A stretch of DNA of 64,000 nucleotides from Plasmopara viticola (lineage: Eukaryota > Oomycota > Peronosporomycetes > Peronosporales > Peronosporaceae), in assembly GCA_001695595.3 (NCBI GenBank), contig MBPM02000040.1, positions 558,001 to 622,000 on the forward strand, written 5' to 3'. The notes under the pieces are model-generated. The model was given only the letters and a program-made list of their open reading frames with translations, did no database searches and was not told where the DNA came from. The translations under genes and the position numbers were made by a program. The stretch's first letter is position 1; each line of letters opens with the position of its first letter. Shown here one piece after another: positions 1 through 10,929 of this stretch.

Positions 1-745
1 GGCTGATGCTGTGTGTCCTTTGTCGCTGACTTGGTCTTAATTCCGGAGGCTTCGCGCAAATACTCCAGTATCTTGGTTCCAACTGCTTTCGTCAGCATAT
101 CTGCAAGCTGACTCTTCGTGTCGATATATTCGATCTTCAACAGTCCTTCTTGCACTTTCTCACGAATAAAATGGTGCTTGATGTCCACATGCTTCGTCCT
201 AGCATGGTATTCGGCGTTATTGGCCAACGCAATAGCCCCTTGGTTGTCTTCCCAAACCTGTGTGCCTTCAATTTGCTCGTGACCCATGTCCTTTAGCATT
301 GCCCGCGTCCATGTGTGCATAAACTTAAAGCCATATACTCAGCTTCCGCTGAGCTCAGCGCAACTGTCCGCTGGTAGTTCGACTTACATACCACTGGTGC
401 GCTTGCAATCATGACCACAAGTCCCGAGACCGAGCGTCTGTCATCCGTGTTGCTGCCCCAATCTGCATCCGATTATGCTTTGACCGCAACGCTTCCACTT
501 CCTCGGTAGACGATATCGATTTGACGCGTAGTCTTCAGATACCGTACTATTCGAATTGCTGCGCTCCAGTATTGTAGTCCTGGGTTCTCCAGAAAACGTG
601 ATAGCTGTGTCACCACGTAAGCAATATCAGGCCGAGTGCATGTCGTTATGTACAGCAAGCATCCAATCGAAGAGCGATAAGGCTTTGATCGCACTGTCGA
701 CCGTCCCTCTTCCGTTGTGGGTGACTGCTTTGACGACAGCATCAA
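1..745 (-). pseudogene. Copia RT tail and RNase H, frameshifted, cut by window edge
   Basis: The frame from 745 contains YRSSIGCLLYITTCTRPDIA and the LSRFLENPG segment typical after Copia RT. A stop at 473-475 precedes SDADWGSNTDD, the first RNase H Asp block. The downstream part includes LSSAEAEYMA, then a frameshift near 320-330, then EDNQGAIALANN and TKHVDIKHHFIREKV. These are the four usual RNase H blocks of Copia elements, spread over at least two frames. The 3' end and the 3' LTR lie beyond base 1. Confidence 0.85.
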
Positions 746-1797
746 TCCTGATACGCATGGTTTTCAACACTCTTGGCATCTTGTTGACCGAGTCGCTTGA
801 CCACGTCATCGATGTAGCGAGTCTGTTTGATCATCAATATTCCAGCTGACCTGTCGTGATCAATTTCCATACCCAACATAAATTTCGCCTGACCAAGCTC
901 CTTCATCTTGAAAGCATTCTTGAGTACCCCCTTTACTTGATTTAACTCTTTGCTGCTTATTGCTACGATAATCAAGTCATCCACATATAATCCAACGCAA
1001 GCAAAACCTTCTTTAGTGCTTTTGACATAAACACATTGATCTGCTCCGCAACTTTCAAAGCCATTCCTGACGAAGACACGATGCATTGTCTTGTTCCAGG
1101 CACTCGCTGCTTGCTTCAGTCCGTAAATACCCTTGTTTAGTTGACATATGTATCCTTGAGCATTGTCGACACCAAGCGGAACATCCATAAAAACGTTGTC
1201 CGTCAACACGCTGTTGAGTAAAGCCGTGTCGAAGTCCAGCTGTTCCATTTGATAGCCACATTCAGCACGTACCGCGAGAATTATTCGGATTGAATTCATG
1301 TTGGCAACCGGGGAATATGTCTCGAAAAATTCAACGCCATACTTCTGTTTGAAACCTTTCGCGACCAGTTGTGCCTTGTATCGCACAATAGCGCCATTCT
1401 GATCACGCTTCTTGGCGAATACCCATCGTGATCCGAATGTGCGTCCAATCTTCCCTCGTGGCTGCAATGTCCACGTTTTATTCTCTTCGTGAGAGCGAAG
1501 CTCAGCATCCATTGCCTCACGCCATTTCATTGCATCGTCTTTTGTCATTGTTTGAGTATAAGTAGTGGGTGAGTCCGTATCATCGTCAATATTTATGCAA
1601 GCGATTAGACGCTGAAGGTCAGCAGATACGTCCTTTCTATCCCCAGGAACGTACACAGACGCAATATTCACGGCGTAGGCAAGAAAGGCTTCCTCAATTA
1701 GTCCATCTTCGTCAATCCTAGCACGCTTTGGAGTCGGTGGGCCCTCACTGCCTTCTGTTGACTCTCCACCATCGGAGCCGTTTCTTAGCATTAGCAC
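742..1797 (-). pseudogene. Copia reverse transcriptase (RVT_2)
   Basis: A 351-codon frame with the Copia-type RT (RVT_2): MKWREAMDAELRSHEENKTW at the start, SRWVFAKKRD, RYKAQLVAKGF, FFETYSPVA, MDVPLG, GLKQAASAWN and the polymerase YVDD box in CVGLYVDDLII. The palm motifs are all present. The frame shifts out near 750-780, so the C-terminus and RNase H lie in another frame. The domain itself is nearly intact, which suggests insertion is not very old. Confidence 0.9.
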
Positions 1798-1818
1798 TGG
1801 TTCACGTCTTATTCGTGT

Positions 1819-2331
1819 TCACTCCACTTCAGGCCGAAACACCAAACGATCTTCTTGTTGCACTTGGAAAGGTTGATGATACTCCGTAAGCTCAAGCCCA
1901 TTTCGTACAGGGCTCTCAGAATGCATTAGCCGCTGTACAACTGCGCTTAGCGTACGATCCACATCATCCATATCGACATCCTCGACTGTCTCTTCGATAG
2001 CTCCCATGGGATCGTCCGGAACTGACTGTCGATCCACTTGATGCTGAACATTGACTTCATCGCTAATTTTAACTACTTGAACATTTGTTTCCGGCCTAAG
2101 CTCTTGCGTGTCGTAGATGCCGCCCACCTCGCGCTCATCCAACTTTACAGAGCGGGTCACTTTAATCTTAGCATTCTTCAAGTCAAACACGCGATAGCCC
2201 TCGACATTCTCTGCATAGCCAAGAAATATACACTTGAAGCTCTCGGATTCCAGTTTGGTCCGTTTCACATCGTCAATATGAGCGTAGCCTTGCGAACCAA
2301 CTACGCGTAGGTGATCCATTCGAGGCTTCAT
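1819..2331 (-). pseudogene. Copia integrase C-terminal region and linker to RT
   Basis: The frame begins MKPRMDHLRVVGSQGYAHI and contains FKCIFLGYAENVEGYRVFDL, the conserved 'F.G.GY..' region that follows the integrase core in Copia elements, then an acidic spacer. It is separated from the integrase core by a frameshift (2331-2388). It ends at a TGA at 1819-1821, after which the same frame stays open into the RT segment, so only one stop codon divides it from the next entry. Confidence 0.8.
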
Positions 2332-2387
2332 CTTGAAAAACTAGCTCATACGGCATGATGTCAGGATGGACCGTATTGCTTGAATGA

Positions 2388-3280
2388 TTAATTAGATAAA
2401 CCGCTGTATTTACCGCTTCCGCTCATTATTCCGTCAAAACGCTCTTGTAGTGTAACATGCATGCTGCGGGCTTTCTCCATAATAGTCCTGTTCATACGTT
2501 CCGCCACTCCGTTCTGCTGCGGGCTGTATGGGACGGAGCGCTGGTGTACAATGCCGTTCTCTTGACATATTCCAGCCATTTTCTTGTTTACGAACTCGGT
2601 TCCGTTGTCGGATCGCAAGCATCTAAGTCGTGCACTCCACTGGATTTCGTATAATGTCAGAAACTTCTTGAACTTGCCAGCCACTTCACTCCAACTCTTG
2701 ATCAAAATATTGCAGCATATCGTGAAAAATCATCCACAAACGTGAGAATGTATTTGGCACCACCCTTCGAGATAGTTCTCATTGGCCCCATGACATCTGT
2801 GTGAACACGCTCCAACACACGTGTCGCCTTTGTCCTTAAACGAGACGGAAACACCGTGACCGTCTGCTTGCCCTTCAAACACCCGGCACACAATATTTAC
2901 ACACTTTGCTTGATAATTATGACACTATTAGTTAATCGCTGTGTCCTGATCAGCGCATCCTTGCTGGGGTGCCCCATGCGTGCATGCCAAAGCTCCCAAT
3001 GATTGTCAGCCTCGGAATATTCAACGAGACATGCTTCTTCTTGTCCACAGTCAAGAAAATACGACTTTCCAACTTTTGTACCCGACGCAATTGCTTGCTT
3101 CTTGTTCCAAATGACACATGACGAACGCGAAAACTCCACACTCATGCCACGCTCTGCTAGCTTGCCAACTGACAGCAACCTTCTGTCCAGTCCGGGAATG
3201 TGCAGAACTTCAAAAATGCGAATATTCATTCCGTTCAAACAATTAATTTTACCGTGCCGGCTCCTTTGACAAGCCTGCAA
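2388..3280 (-). pseudogene. Copia gag-pre-integrase and integrase core, broken into three frames
   Basis: Three successive frames cover the integrase. The first (to about 2897) has the pre-integrase segment with LWHARMGHPSKDAL, the first half of the HHCC zinc site. The second (2893-2702) has CAGCLKGKQ, the CC half, and the first catalytic Asp in HTDVMGP, then FVDDFSRYA. The third (2705-2388) has the second Asp in SDNGTEF and the Glu in NGVAERMNRT. So every catalytic motif is present but split by a stop near 2897 and a frameshift near 2702, and the last frame ends early before the C-terminal region. Confidence 0.85.
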
Positions 3281-3954
3281 TCGTAACTTCGATGCTAGCT
3301 TCTAGGCCCTTGTAATCAAACAAGTCCTTCCTGTGTGGGGTCATGTGGGAAGTTGCTCCACTGTCAATCAGCCATTTTGATGACTTCGCTTCACCAACAG
3401 CAAACACTGTGTCGTTGCTGTTGAATCTTCTACCGGCCGGGCAGTTCCGCTTCATGAGTCCAAACTGGTCACAGTTGAAGCACTTGCCCTTGAATCCGCC
3501 ATTATTGCGTGGAGGACCACCCTTTCGTCCATTGTCCCGTCCACCTTTAAATCTTTTAGCTTTTTCATTTACGCGAAACGCTTTCTCTAAAGCTTCTATC
3601 CTCTGCAGCTTCTCTGACTCTTTGAGCAGCTTCTCCTTGACTTCTATCAACGAAATGTCTCTTGCATTTTCCACAATCGACGAAATCAAGTCGTACTCCA
3701 AAGGTAGACTGCTGAGAAGTACCACCAGCTGGCGTGACTCATCAACTTGCTCTCCCGTAGACTGTAGTCCCACTACTAGCTCGTCAAAAGAGTCCAGATG
3801 CTCTGCCATGCTTGTTCCACTTTCCATCTTGAACTCATGTAGTATAATTGTGAAGAGTCGAGCGATTGTAGAAATTGCGGAGGGTTCCCCACGCCTCCAT
3901 AGCACGCGTAGCCGACCAAATCTTGGTCTGGTGCTAAATCTTGACGCCTTGAGC
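3249..3954 (-). pseudogene. Copia gag C-terminus, zinc knuckle and protease
   Basis: This 235-codon open frame covers the UBN2-type Gag region (MAEHLDSFDELVVGLQ, LPLEYD), a basic stretch (KRFKGGRDNGRKGG), a zinc knuckle and then the aspartic protease with catalytic DSGATSHMT. The knuckle reads CFNCDQFGLMKRNC, so the histidine of the CX2CX4HX4C pattern is a leucine here; that would weaken zinc and RNA binding and fits decay. It has no proper start: the open frame begins inside Gag after the upstream frameshift. It remains the best preserved gag part of the element. Confidence 0.85.
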
Positions 3955-4128
3955 AATGATGCCTAGCGCCTTGGCATCATTAACAAGCCACGCCTCCGTG
4001 ACGTCCTTCTCTTCCTTGACGGCCATGATGTGTCCCAGGAGACCCTTCCGCGCCAGGGTCATCCTCATGTTGAACTCCCGATGGTAATAGTTACCACTTC
4101 CTAGGAGGACTTCGGTGCGCTTGTTCAT
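3934..4128 (-). pseudogene. Copia gag, N-terminal part, frameshifted
   Basis: The frame opens with MNKRTEVLLGSGNYYHREF and continues through ...NMRMTLARKGLLGHI and ...NDAKALGIIAQGV, which is the usual start of a Copia Gag (the 'YxxWxxxMxxxL' region and the 'DAKALGxI' segment). The frame hits a stop at the 3934 end, while the downstream part of Gag continues in another frame, so a small insertion or deletion near 3940-3955 has broken the gene. The start at 4128 is chosen because it is the first ATG after the LTR. Confidence 0.75.
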
Positions 4129-4170
4129 ATTGGGCGAGAACGTTGCTTGAAAAGGAAGGCTTGTTGCGGC

Positions 4171-4339
4171 TGTTAACCTGTTAAGTAGAGAGTAAAAACC
4201 GACGTGAATATATCTATCTTGACCAATGAACGGCAACCATATGTAATTACTAACTGTAACGTACTTGTAAATGCTGTTCAATATGCATTCAGCGGTGTAA
4301 TTGTAACAAAGTGCTTTACATCCATGTGCTAACACAACA
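4171..4339 (-). repeat. 5' LTR of the Copia element
   Basis: On the minus strand this ~169-bp block starts TGTTGTGTTAGC and ends GGTTAACA, giving the TGTT...AACA ends expected of Copia LTRs, and it lies just upstream of the gag start at 4128. No canonical TGG-type primer site follows it; Copia elements that prime from an internal part of initiator tRNA-Met lack one, so this is not disqualifying. With its partner LTR outside the window the borders rest on the terminal dinucleotides and position only. Confidence 0.6.
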
Positions 4340-4825
4340 ATTTTTTGGGTAGTGAGTCGGAAAGAGTTTTTTTTCGAATTAGATCGGTCTTAATTTAAGC
4401 CAGATTGAATAAGGCCCCTAAAGTAGATTTGAGCTTCTTCGGACATGTTCTTTATGATGTTCACAATTAGACCGACCGTCGCGCATCTCGGCATGAGGTA
4501 TAGAGTAGGTCGCTTCTTATTGTAGTGAGCTTCAAGCTAATCTACCTACGTAAATATGGCACTTTTATGGGTATCAGCTGGTGTGTACCGCTAGTACTTG
4601 CTTTACGACAAAGTTTAAGACCAGGGACGGACATCTCATGGCTCGTACAAATTTCAGAGCCTATACAGTGTGATAGTGCTTAAGCTGCTTCACATAAAGT
4701 TATAAAATGCGGCTTCACCGACTTGGCAAGACGGATGGTTCAGGCTGACCCATAGCTTTCTAGGATCATGAAAATGGGAGAAACAATGTACGTTAACAGC
4801 GAGCATACCAATTTTAACGGTAGAT

Positions 4826-5935
4826 GCGTAATCTTGTTATACGACCGAGCGTCATAAACATTTATCCTTCTTTTCGGCTCCGCTATTTAGGGATATTAAT
4901 CTTGGGCTCAAAGCTTTCCTATCACTTTAAAAAAACCCGACACGGTTGCGTCGCATCTTTGTGCACAACCTTGAGGTTGTTTTCTGGAACTAAAAGCCCT
5001 GATCTATCGTGGGTGAATAAGTCACGTCAAAGGTCAATCGCGATTTGGCTTGTGATTATAAAGCTGTACTTCCTTACCTGTTATTGCTTCTTTCGGCAGA
5101 CAAAAGGTAATGTATCGACCAGATTCTTAGCTGATCTAGCGCACGTGGTACTAGGCTGGAAACACTGAACGCTCCTAGTCCGTATTAGCCAACAGATCAA
5201 ATCCTAAAAAGCGAATCGAGTATTTCGTCTCCCTCACTAGTTTATTGGGTGGATGATAATTGCTTCTACAATCTTTCAAAACGGTGATGCCTATAACATT
5301 GCAATATACGTGATCGGTACTAGATTCTATGCCCGATCTTTCCAGACATTTATATACATTCTAAGATAGAGAAAGCGTGCTTTTAAGGTGTATCAGCCTC
5401 TGATCAATGAACCAAACATGTGCATAATGCTAGTAAAGGTGGTGAGCCTAAAGACGCGAACAAAAAGTTTCGGCGCGCTTAAGAGCATTGCAGCACTGAT
5501 CAAGGTGGCTCACCACGTGAATACAGATTCCCCCTTGGCGTCGATCGCTCAAGGAAAGCAAACCTGTAAAGAGATTGTCAAGGTTCGACCGGCTGAGAGT
5601 CTGGTTGATACATGAACTTCTGTCTGTCGAAAGAAGCAATAACAGGTAACGAGTACAGCTTTATAACGAAAAACCAAATTGTCACTGGCCTTTGACGCGG
5701 TTAATTCACCCACGATAGGTCAAAGCTTCTGATTTTCAAAAGACAACACCAGCTTGTGCACATCAAGGCGACGTCTTGATCGCAAACTCGGCGGAAAAAA
5801 ACCTCGGAAGTGCTATGGACAGAATCAGAACGGATTTAGTACCTTGAGCCCCCGATTAGAATCAAAATATAGCGTTATTTAAACCACCAAGAAAGTTTAT
5901 TGATAATGGAGCGCGGTCGTATAACACGATTGCGA
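4826..5935. repeat. Large imperfect inverted repeat, arms ~320-350 bp
   Basis: The arm at about 4826-5145 matches the reverse complement of about 5585-5935. Anchors shared by both arms include GTTATACGACCG, GGGCTCAA, TGTGCACAA, CTATCGTGGGTGAAT, CGTCAAAGG, TTATAAAGCTGTACT, TTACCTGTTATTGCTTCTTTC and ATGTATC.ACCAGA. By eye the arms agree at roughly 70 percent. About 440 bp of spacer lies between them, with no recognisable transposase. It could be an old foldback or MULE-like DNA element, or two copies of one repeat inserted head to head. I could not define terminal duplications. Confidence 0.7.
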
Positions 5936-6358
5936 GCGATCACGAGATTAGAAACGATTGGCTCATTCACTACGCCCAAGTGAATAGCAGTGTGCAGCCT
6001 ATGCCCCTTTTTGGACCAGGTGCAATCCTCAGTAAACAAACCGGTATAGATGCCAATTGGCTTCTCTTGCCTAAAGCTCGGCGGCCCAATTTTCTTATAT
6101 TCTTACTCAGGTTTTGCCAAAAGCTTGTGATTTTTTTTCATTGAAATTGCATCTGGTGCGTCTATTTAGCGTCCATGGTCGTCAAGATTCATGAAGTGTA
6201 ATTCAACATGTAGTCAATTAAGTTACATGTTTTTTGCATTGTGCCCTAGTAAATTTTGTAGTGCCCAACATGCAAGAAAATGATCTTGCATTTAGAAATT
6301 TATTATTTTACAGCTCCGAATATTGCCTTGGACGATTTGCAAGCAACATGCCTTCGAA

Positions 6359-6686
6359 GTCAGGGAAAAGGTTGGGGTGACGCCCTCCTTCCAAGCGCGG
6401 GGGCTAAATGCTCGCGCGCTTCGGGCAGGTGCTCTCGGGCATCTGCAGGTCTCTAACGAGTCTCACCCTCGACGCGACGGTCCCCAGCACCAGGGCGCCA
6501 CATGGGCTCTTACTAAGTCAGAGATAAACAAAATAATGGAAGACCCTCACGGCCTCGGTGCTGGCTGCACTGCTCGCCGAACGAGACCCGACGTATGCGG
6601 ACACCACTCTACGCCGTGGACTAGCCAGACTGAGCCTAGCACGTGCATAACTTGACAACGCGATAACGTAATACAATACAATACAA
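6359..6686 (+). mobile_element. SINE-like retroposon, copy 1
   Basis: About 328 bp starting near GGAAAAGGTTGGGGTGACGCC and ending in a short (TACAA)n tail. It is flanked by a direct repeat ATGCCTTCGAA (6348-6358 and 6687-6697), the target-site duplication expected of target-primed reverse transcription. The 5' part can fold into strong hairpins (AAGCGCG with CGCGCTT; GCAGGTGC with GCATCTGC). The short open frame here is not a real gene: the same frame is broken in other copies. I see no clear tRNA-type A box; CCTCGACGC is only a weak B-box resemblance. Confidence 0.85.
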
Positions 6687-7105
6687 ATGCCTTCGAATTC
6701 GGCAAAGAAAATCCCAAGTCGATCAAGTTTAAGAAGAAATTTCTCTCAATATGCCGGATGCTTAAAAGCTGTACAGCGCTGGAAGAATGGCTCGTCTGCT
6801 CACATGATCGTATCGCTGACTATTAAAGTTGTTGTCAAGAAGGCACCTCGACTCGCTGCGGTACACCGATACGATATCGTTAGGACACCTAAGACGAATG
6901 CAAGAACGTTGTGTGTGCTTTACTGGCTTTACATATCCCGTATTTCTCTTGAAAATTTTAATTGGAGACAAGTTGCCATTGGCTCTTTCTGAATCAATAC
7001 AATTCTTTTTTGTCAATCTGAGCTACTTTTTAGCCTTCGTGAAATATACATCCCTACCCAATTTTGTCTTATGGGTTCTATTGAGGGTCTAACCTGTAAA
7101 AACAA

Positions 7106-8732
7106 ATGCCGCGCGAGCTCATCACGCTTCAAGTCGGGCAATGCGGCAATCAGATCGGCCGCCAGTTTTGGCAATTAGCCTTAGAGGAACACGCGCACAA
7201 TTGCAAACGAGCTGAGTTTGATGAAAGCATGAGCAGCTTCTTTCGCAACGTGGATAGCCGCTTTTCGCCGCCCTTGGATCTGCCTTTCAACGACGGCCAG
7301 TCACTCATCAAGTCACTGAAGGCGCGTGCCATTCTCGTTGACATGGAGCAAGGACCCGTGTCAGAAACCATGACTGGGCCTCTGGGCGAGCTATTCGATC
7401 AGCAACAACTTCTCACTGACGTGTCCGGCTCGGGCAATAACTGGGCACACGGGCATTGTCTTTATGGTCCAAAGTACAAAGAACAGTTGGAAGACAAGCT
7501 GCATTGCGCAGTAGAAATGTGCGACTCGCTCCAGTCATTCTTTGTTATGCACTCCATGGGTGGAGGTACCGGCTCAGGCTTGGGCACGTACATTTTGGGA
7601 CTGCTTGAGGATTTGTACCCGGATGCATATCGGTTCGCAACAGTCGTTTTTCCGTCCGAAGATGACGATGTCGTCACATCTCCATACAATAGTATGCTTG
7701 CATTAAAGGAGCTGACAGAGCATGCAGATTGTGTGCTTCCTGTTGAAAATGAGGCTCTAATTGACCTGTGCGCAAAGATCGACCGAGGAAATTCTCCGAC
7801 TGCAAAAATTGGAAATTTTTCGGTAGGCAACACTCCGTCCACTCGTGCGATAGAAGGCTCGCGCTTAAGTGACAGCATCGACTTGAAAAGTCTTGAACGC
7901 TTTTACAAAAAAGGACTTAAATCAACGATACCGGCTATAAGACAGCATAAGAAGAGGAGCGTAGTTCCACGTCCTGGCACGCAGAAGACAAGTGCTTTTG
8001 AACAAATGAACAACATTGTGGCACGCCTGCTTACTAACCTCACTAGCTCAATGCGATTTCCAGGTTCGCTCAATGTGGATCTAAATGAAATTACCACCAA
8101 TTTGGTGCCATTTCCCAAACTCCACTTCTTGCTGTCGAGTATGAGCCCTTCATTTACTACATCCGATCCAAGACAACAACCTCGTCGACTTTACCAGATG
8201 TTCTCTGATGCATTTCAAAAGTGAGTTTAAAGTCCGATGTTAGTGATGAAGTTGATAAGGCATCTCGCTGCTTCTTTGTGTCAGGGACCACCAATTAATT
8301 CGAGCGAACCCGCAAGCGAGCGTATACTTGGCGTGCGGTCTTTTGATGCGGGGAAGCGTGGAAGTTTCAGACATCAATGCTAACATTCAGCGACTGCAGT
8401 CTGAGTTGCGTATGATTCATTGGAATCAGGAAGGCTTCAAGATAGGGGTTTGCTCGGTGCCACCTGTGGGGCAGAAGTCATCGTTATTGTGCCTTTCGAA
8501 CAACTGTTGCATTCGAGAGACATTTCAGCGGCTGAATACGCGTTTTCAAAAACTATATAGTCGTAAAGCGCACGTACATCACTATACCGAATTCATGGAT
8601 ACCGCAATGTTAGAAGAGGCGCTGGAAAACGCTCGGTATTTAGTCGGGGAATATTTAAAGCTAGAGCAAGCTTCCGAAGTTGCTCCGCCGACCATTACGC
8701 GAAGCACGAGGCGGTTGCAACCGCTTTTTTAA
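7106..8732 (+). CDS. TUBE1: Epsilon-tubulin, two exons
   Basis: Epsilon-tubulin is a divergent tubulin of centrioles and basal bodies, needed for triplet microtubules. Exons are 7106-8220 and 8285-8732, joined over a 64-bp intron (GTGAGT...CAG); the join restores FQKDHQLIRAN. The product is 520 aa, a normal tubulin length. Visible are the N-terminal LQVGQCGNQIG loop, the SSFFRNVD segment typical of the epsilon class, the GTP-binding signature GGGTGSG near residue 150, SPYNS, and the late NQEGFK and CSVPPVG segments that match epsilon rather than alpha, beta or gamma tubulin. It is convergent with malic enzyme. The start is the first ATG and gives the canonical N-terminus. Confidence 0.95.
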
Positions 8733-9277
8733 GATGATTTCGAGATCGGCAATGTCAAGAGCGTCGTTTCAGATGTGTCCCCTTTCGAGAAAATATTCGT
8801 CACCAAATGCGGACAGTTTGTCACAATGCCAATATGAGGATGTTGACTTACACTGAAACAGTGTATTTTGGCATAAGCGCATAGACGCGAGTTGCCATGT
8901 TTATGACACATCACATTTTCTACCTTGCACTTCCAAGTTTTGTTTTACGCCACTTTGACCTTCCGACCACGAGTGTGGCCTATGACGTGGCTAGTTTGGT
9001 GATTGATGAGCTACTCGCGACGCTTTAATCGAGAGCCTAGAGATATATAAGGTCGACTTTTTGATGGGATTTAAGAATTCAGAGTTAGTACACCTGTAAA
9101 ATTGTATAACTTCATAAACACAGAGGCATCATCATTGATTTCATTATGAAGGTAATTGAGCAAGCTTTTTCTCTAAAGCTTTTTTAAAAAAATACAGAAA
9201 ACAAACGCTGGCACACTTTTTCTTCGAAAACATAGCAAACTTAAACCACATCTTACTCTGGCGCAAGCGCCGAGAAC
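8733..9277. other. Convergent intergenic spacer
   Basis: This AT-rich stretch separates the 3' ends of epsilon-tubulin and malic enzyme. It must hold both 3' UTRs. I see no conserved frame, repeat or RNA gene in it. Confidence 0.5.
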
Positions 9278-10894
9278 TTAGGGGTTGTACATGAAATCAG
9301 CCAGAAACTTAAGCAGGTTTTCCGGCTTAGGAACCGTAGCAAAACCTTTTTCGTAGCCATACTCAGCGACAGCCTTCGCAATGTTAAGCGATACATTGCG
9401 AATAGTCGACAATGGTGGGTAGACACATCCTGTTTCCAGGTCGGCGGTGGTGGTCATGCCAGCCAACGTCTTGGCGGCAATAATCATTATTTCGTCGTTC
9501 ACATGAGTCAAACCAGCTGCGACGACGCCGAGACCAATGCCTGGGAAAACGTACGAGTTGTTGCCCTGGCCAGGCACATAGCGCTTACCTTTGTACACGA
9601 TAGAATCAAATGGACTGCCACTGGCAAAGATACATTTGCCGTCCGTAAAAGTGTAAGCCTCCTCAGCCGTGCACTCGGCCTTTGACGTGGGATTGCTCAG
9701 AGCAAAGATGATCGGGCGCTCATTCAGCTCGCACATTTTCTGGCACACGTTTTTGGTAAAGGTCTTGGCAATGGTACACACACCGATCAAAGCGGTCGGT
9801 TTAATCTGTCCAATGGCTGACAATAGGTCAGGGCAGGGGGGGGCTTCTTGGGCAAAGAGCAACTTGTGATGCTGAAGACCTTCCTTGCGGGACTCGACAA
9901 TTAAACCCCGCGAATCCACGAGCCAAATTTGTTTGCGAGACTCTTCCACACTCTTTCCAGTTTCTTCAGCAATGGCTTGAGCAATCAACTCCGCTATGCC
10001 TGTACCGGCTTCACCGGCACCGAGGAACAAAATTGTTTGATCCGAAATAGATTTGCCCGACAGAGGCATCGCAGCCAGTAGACCACCAAGAACCACGGAT
10101 GCCGTACCTTGAATGTCGTCGTTGAATGTACAGTGTGTGTTTTGATATTTTCGAAGCAGCTCAAAGGCAGTGGAGTTACCAAAGTCTTCAAACTGCAGCA
10201 GCAAGTTGTCACCGTACTTGGCCTTGGCAGCGTACATGAACTCGTCCACAAGCTGTTCATATTTCTCACCACGCTCACGCTTCTGACGTAGACCAATATA
10301 GAAGGGATCAGCTAGATATTCCTCATTGTTGGTCCCGCAATCGAGCACAACAGGCAGACACATGTGGGGCGGTACGCCGGCACAGGCTGTGTACAGTGAC
10401 AACTTTCCAATAGGAATGCCCATGCCGTTGGCACCTTGATCGCCCAGACCGAGAATGCGCTCGCCATCTGTGAAGCAGATAACACGAATGCCCTTCTCCG
10501 GCCAATTGTCGAGGATCTCGGCGACGTGACCAATGTCATCGACTGATATGAAGAGACCACGGGGCTGCTGTGTGTAAATGTGGCTAAACTCCTGGCAACC
10601 CTGACCGACAGTCGGCGTGTACACCACGGGCATAAGCTCTGACGTGTGGTCGATGAGCATCCGATAGTATACGTCCTCGTTCGTGTTCTGCATATTCTGC
10701 ATGAAAATGTACTTTTCAATCGGTGACGTTTTGGAGCGGACGGCGGCCATGGCGCGCTTGGTCTCAAACTCGATCGTTGACACGGCGGCCGGCAGCAAGC
10801 CACGCAAGCCGAGCTGTTTGCGCTGTTCCTCCGAGAATGCCAGGCCCTTATTGTCGGTAGGCGTGCGCATGGCAGTGTATCCAGAGGACGCCAT
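9278..10894 (-). CDS. NAD(P)-dependent malic enzyme, probably cytosolic
   Basis: Oxidative decarboxylation of L-malate to pyruvate with reduction of NAD(P)+, supplying reducing power for lipid synthesis. The single 538-residue exon is full length. Motifs by residue: YTPTVG 92-97, the GDQGANGMGIPIGKL block 151-165, metal-binding EDFGNS 236-241, FNDDIQGT 257-264 and a Rossmann GAGEAGTG 292-299; ALSNPTS follows later. There is no obvious mitochondrial presequence (start MASSGYTAMRTP), so a cytosolic form is likely; the NADP versus NAD choice cannot be settled by eye. A run of ten G/C bases (around 9834-9843) lies inside the coding region and keeps frame. The upstream region has an oomycete-type initiator. 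Confidence 0.95.
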   Translation of the reverse strand: MASSGYTAMRTPTDNKGLAFSEEQRKQLGLRGLLPAAVSTIEFETKRAMAAVRSKTSPIEKYIFMQNMQNTNEDVYYRMLIDHTSELMPVVYTPTVGQGCQEFSHIYTQQPRGLFISVDDIGHVAEILDNWPEKGIRVICFTDGERILGLGDQGANGMGIPIGKLSLYTACAGVPPHMCLPVVLDCGTNNEEYLADPFYIGLRQKRERGEKYEQLVDEFMYAAKAKYGDNLLLQFEDFGNSTAFELLRKYQNTHCTFNDDIQGTASVVLGGLLAAMPLSGKSISDQTILFLGAGEAGTGIAELIAQAIAEETGKSVEESRKQIWLVDSRGLIVESRKEGLQHHKLLFAQEAPPCPDLLSAIGQIKPTALIGVCTIAKTFTKNVCQKMCELNERPIIFALSNPTSKAECTAEEAYTFTDGKCIFASGSPFDSIVYKGKRYVPGQGNNSYVFPGIGLGVVAAGLTHVNDEIMIIAAKTLAGMTTTADLETGCVYPPLSTIRNVSLNIAKAVAEYGYEKGFATVPKPENLLKFLADFMYNP

Positions 10895-10929
10895 TACACT
10901 TGTGTGATTTGCAGGGTATTATAAAGTGG

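Larger units (their letters stand above)
1..4339 (-). mobile_element. Ty1/Copia LTR retrotransposon, decayed, cut by left window edge
   Basis: Reading down the minus strand, the order is LTR, gag, protease, integrase, reverse transcriptase, RNase H, which is the Copia (Pseudoviridae) order. Visible hallmarks are a CCHC-like knuckle, a protease DSGAT motif, an integrase core with SDNGTEF and NGVAERMNRT, an RT YVDD box and an RNase H ending in the usual TKHVDIKHHFI-type segment. The element carries several frameshifts and at least two in-frame stops, so it cannot make a full polyprotein. Only the LTR upstream of gag is in the window; the other LTR would lie left of base 1. Family assignment is firm from domain order. 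The age and copy number are not known from this window. Confidence 0.93.

Noticed and set aside
5575..5605. tRNA B-box-like GGTTCGACC
   Set aside because: No T-arm pairing or acceptor stem can be built around it.
6359..6480. HDV-like or hammerhead ribozyme at the SINE 5' end
   Set aside because: The hairpins do not give the required nested pseudoknot pairing, and no CTGATGA...GAAA core is present.
6323..6655. 110-codon plus-strand open frame
   Set aside because: It lies within SINE copy 1; the corresponding frame is disrupted in other copies and has no protein family.
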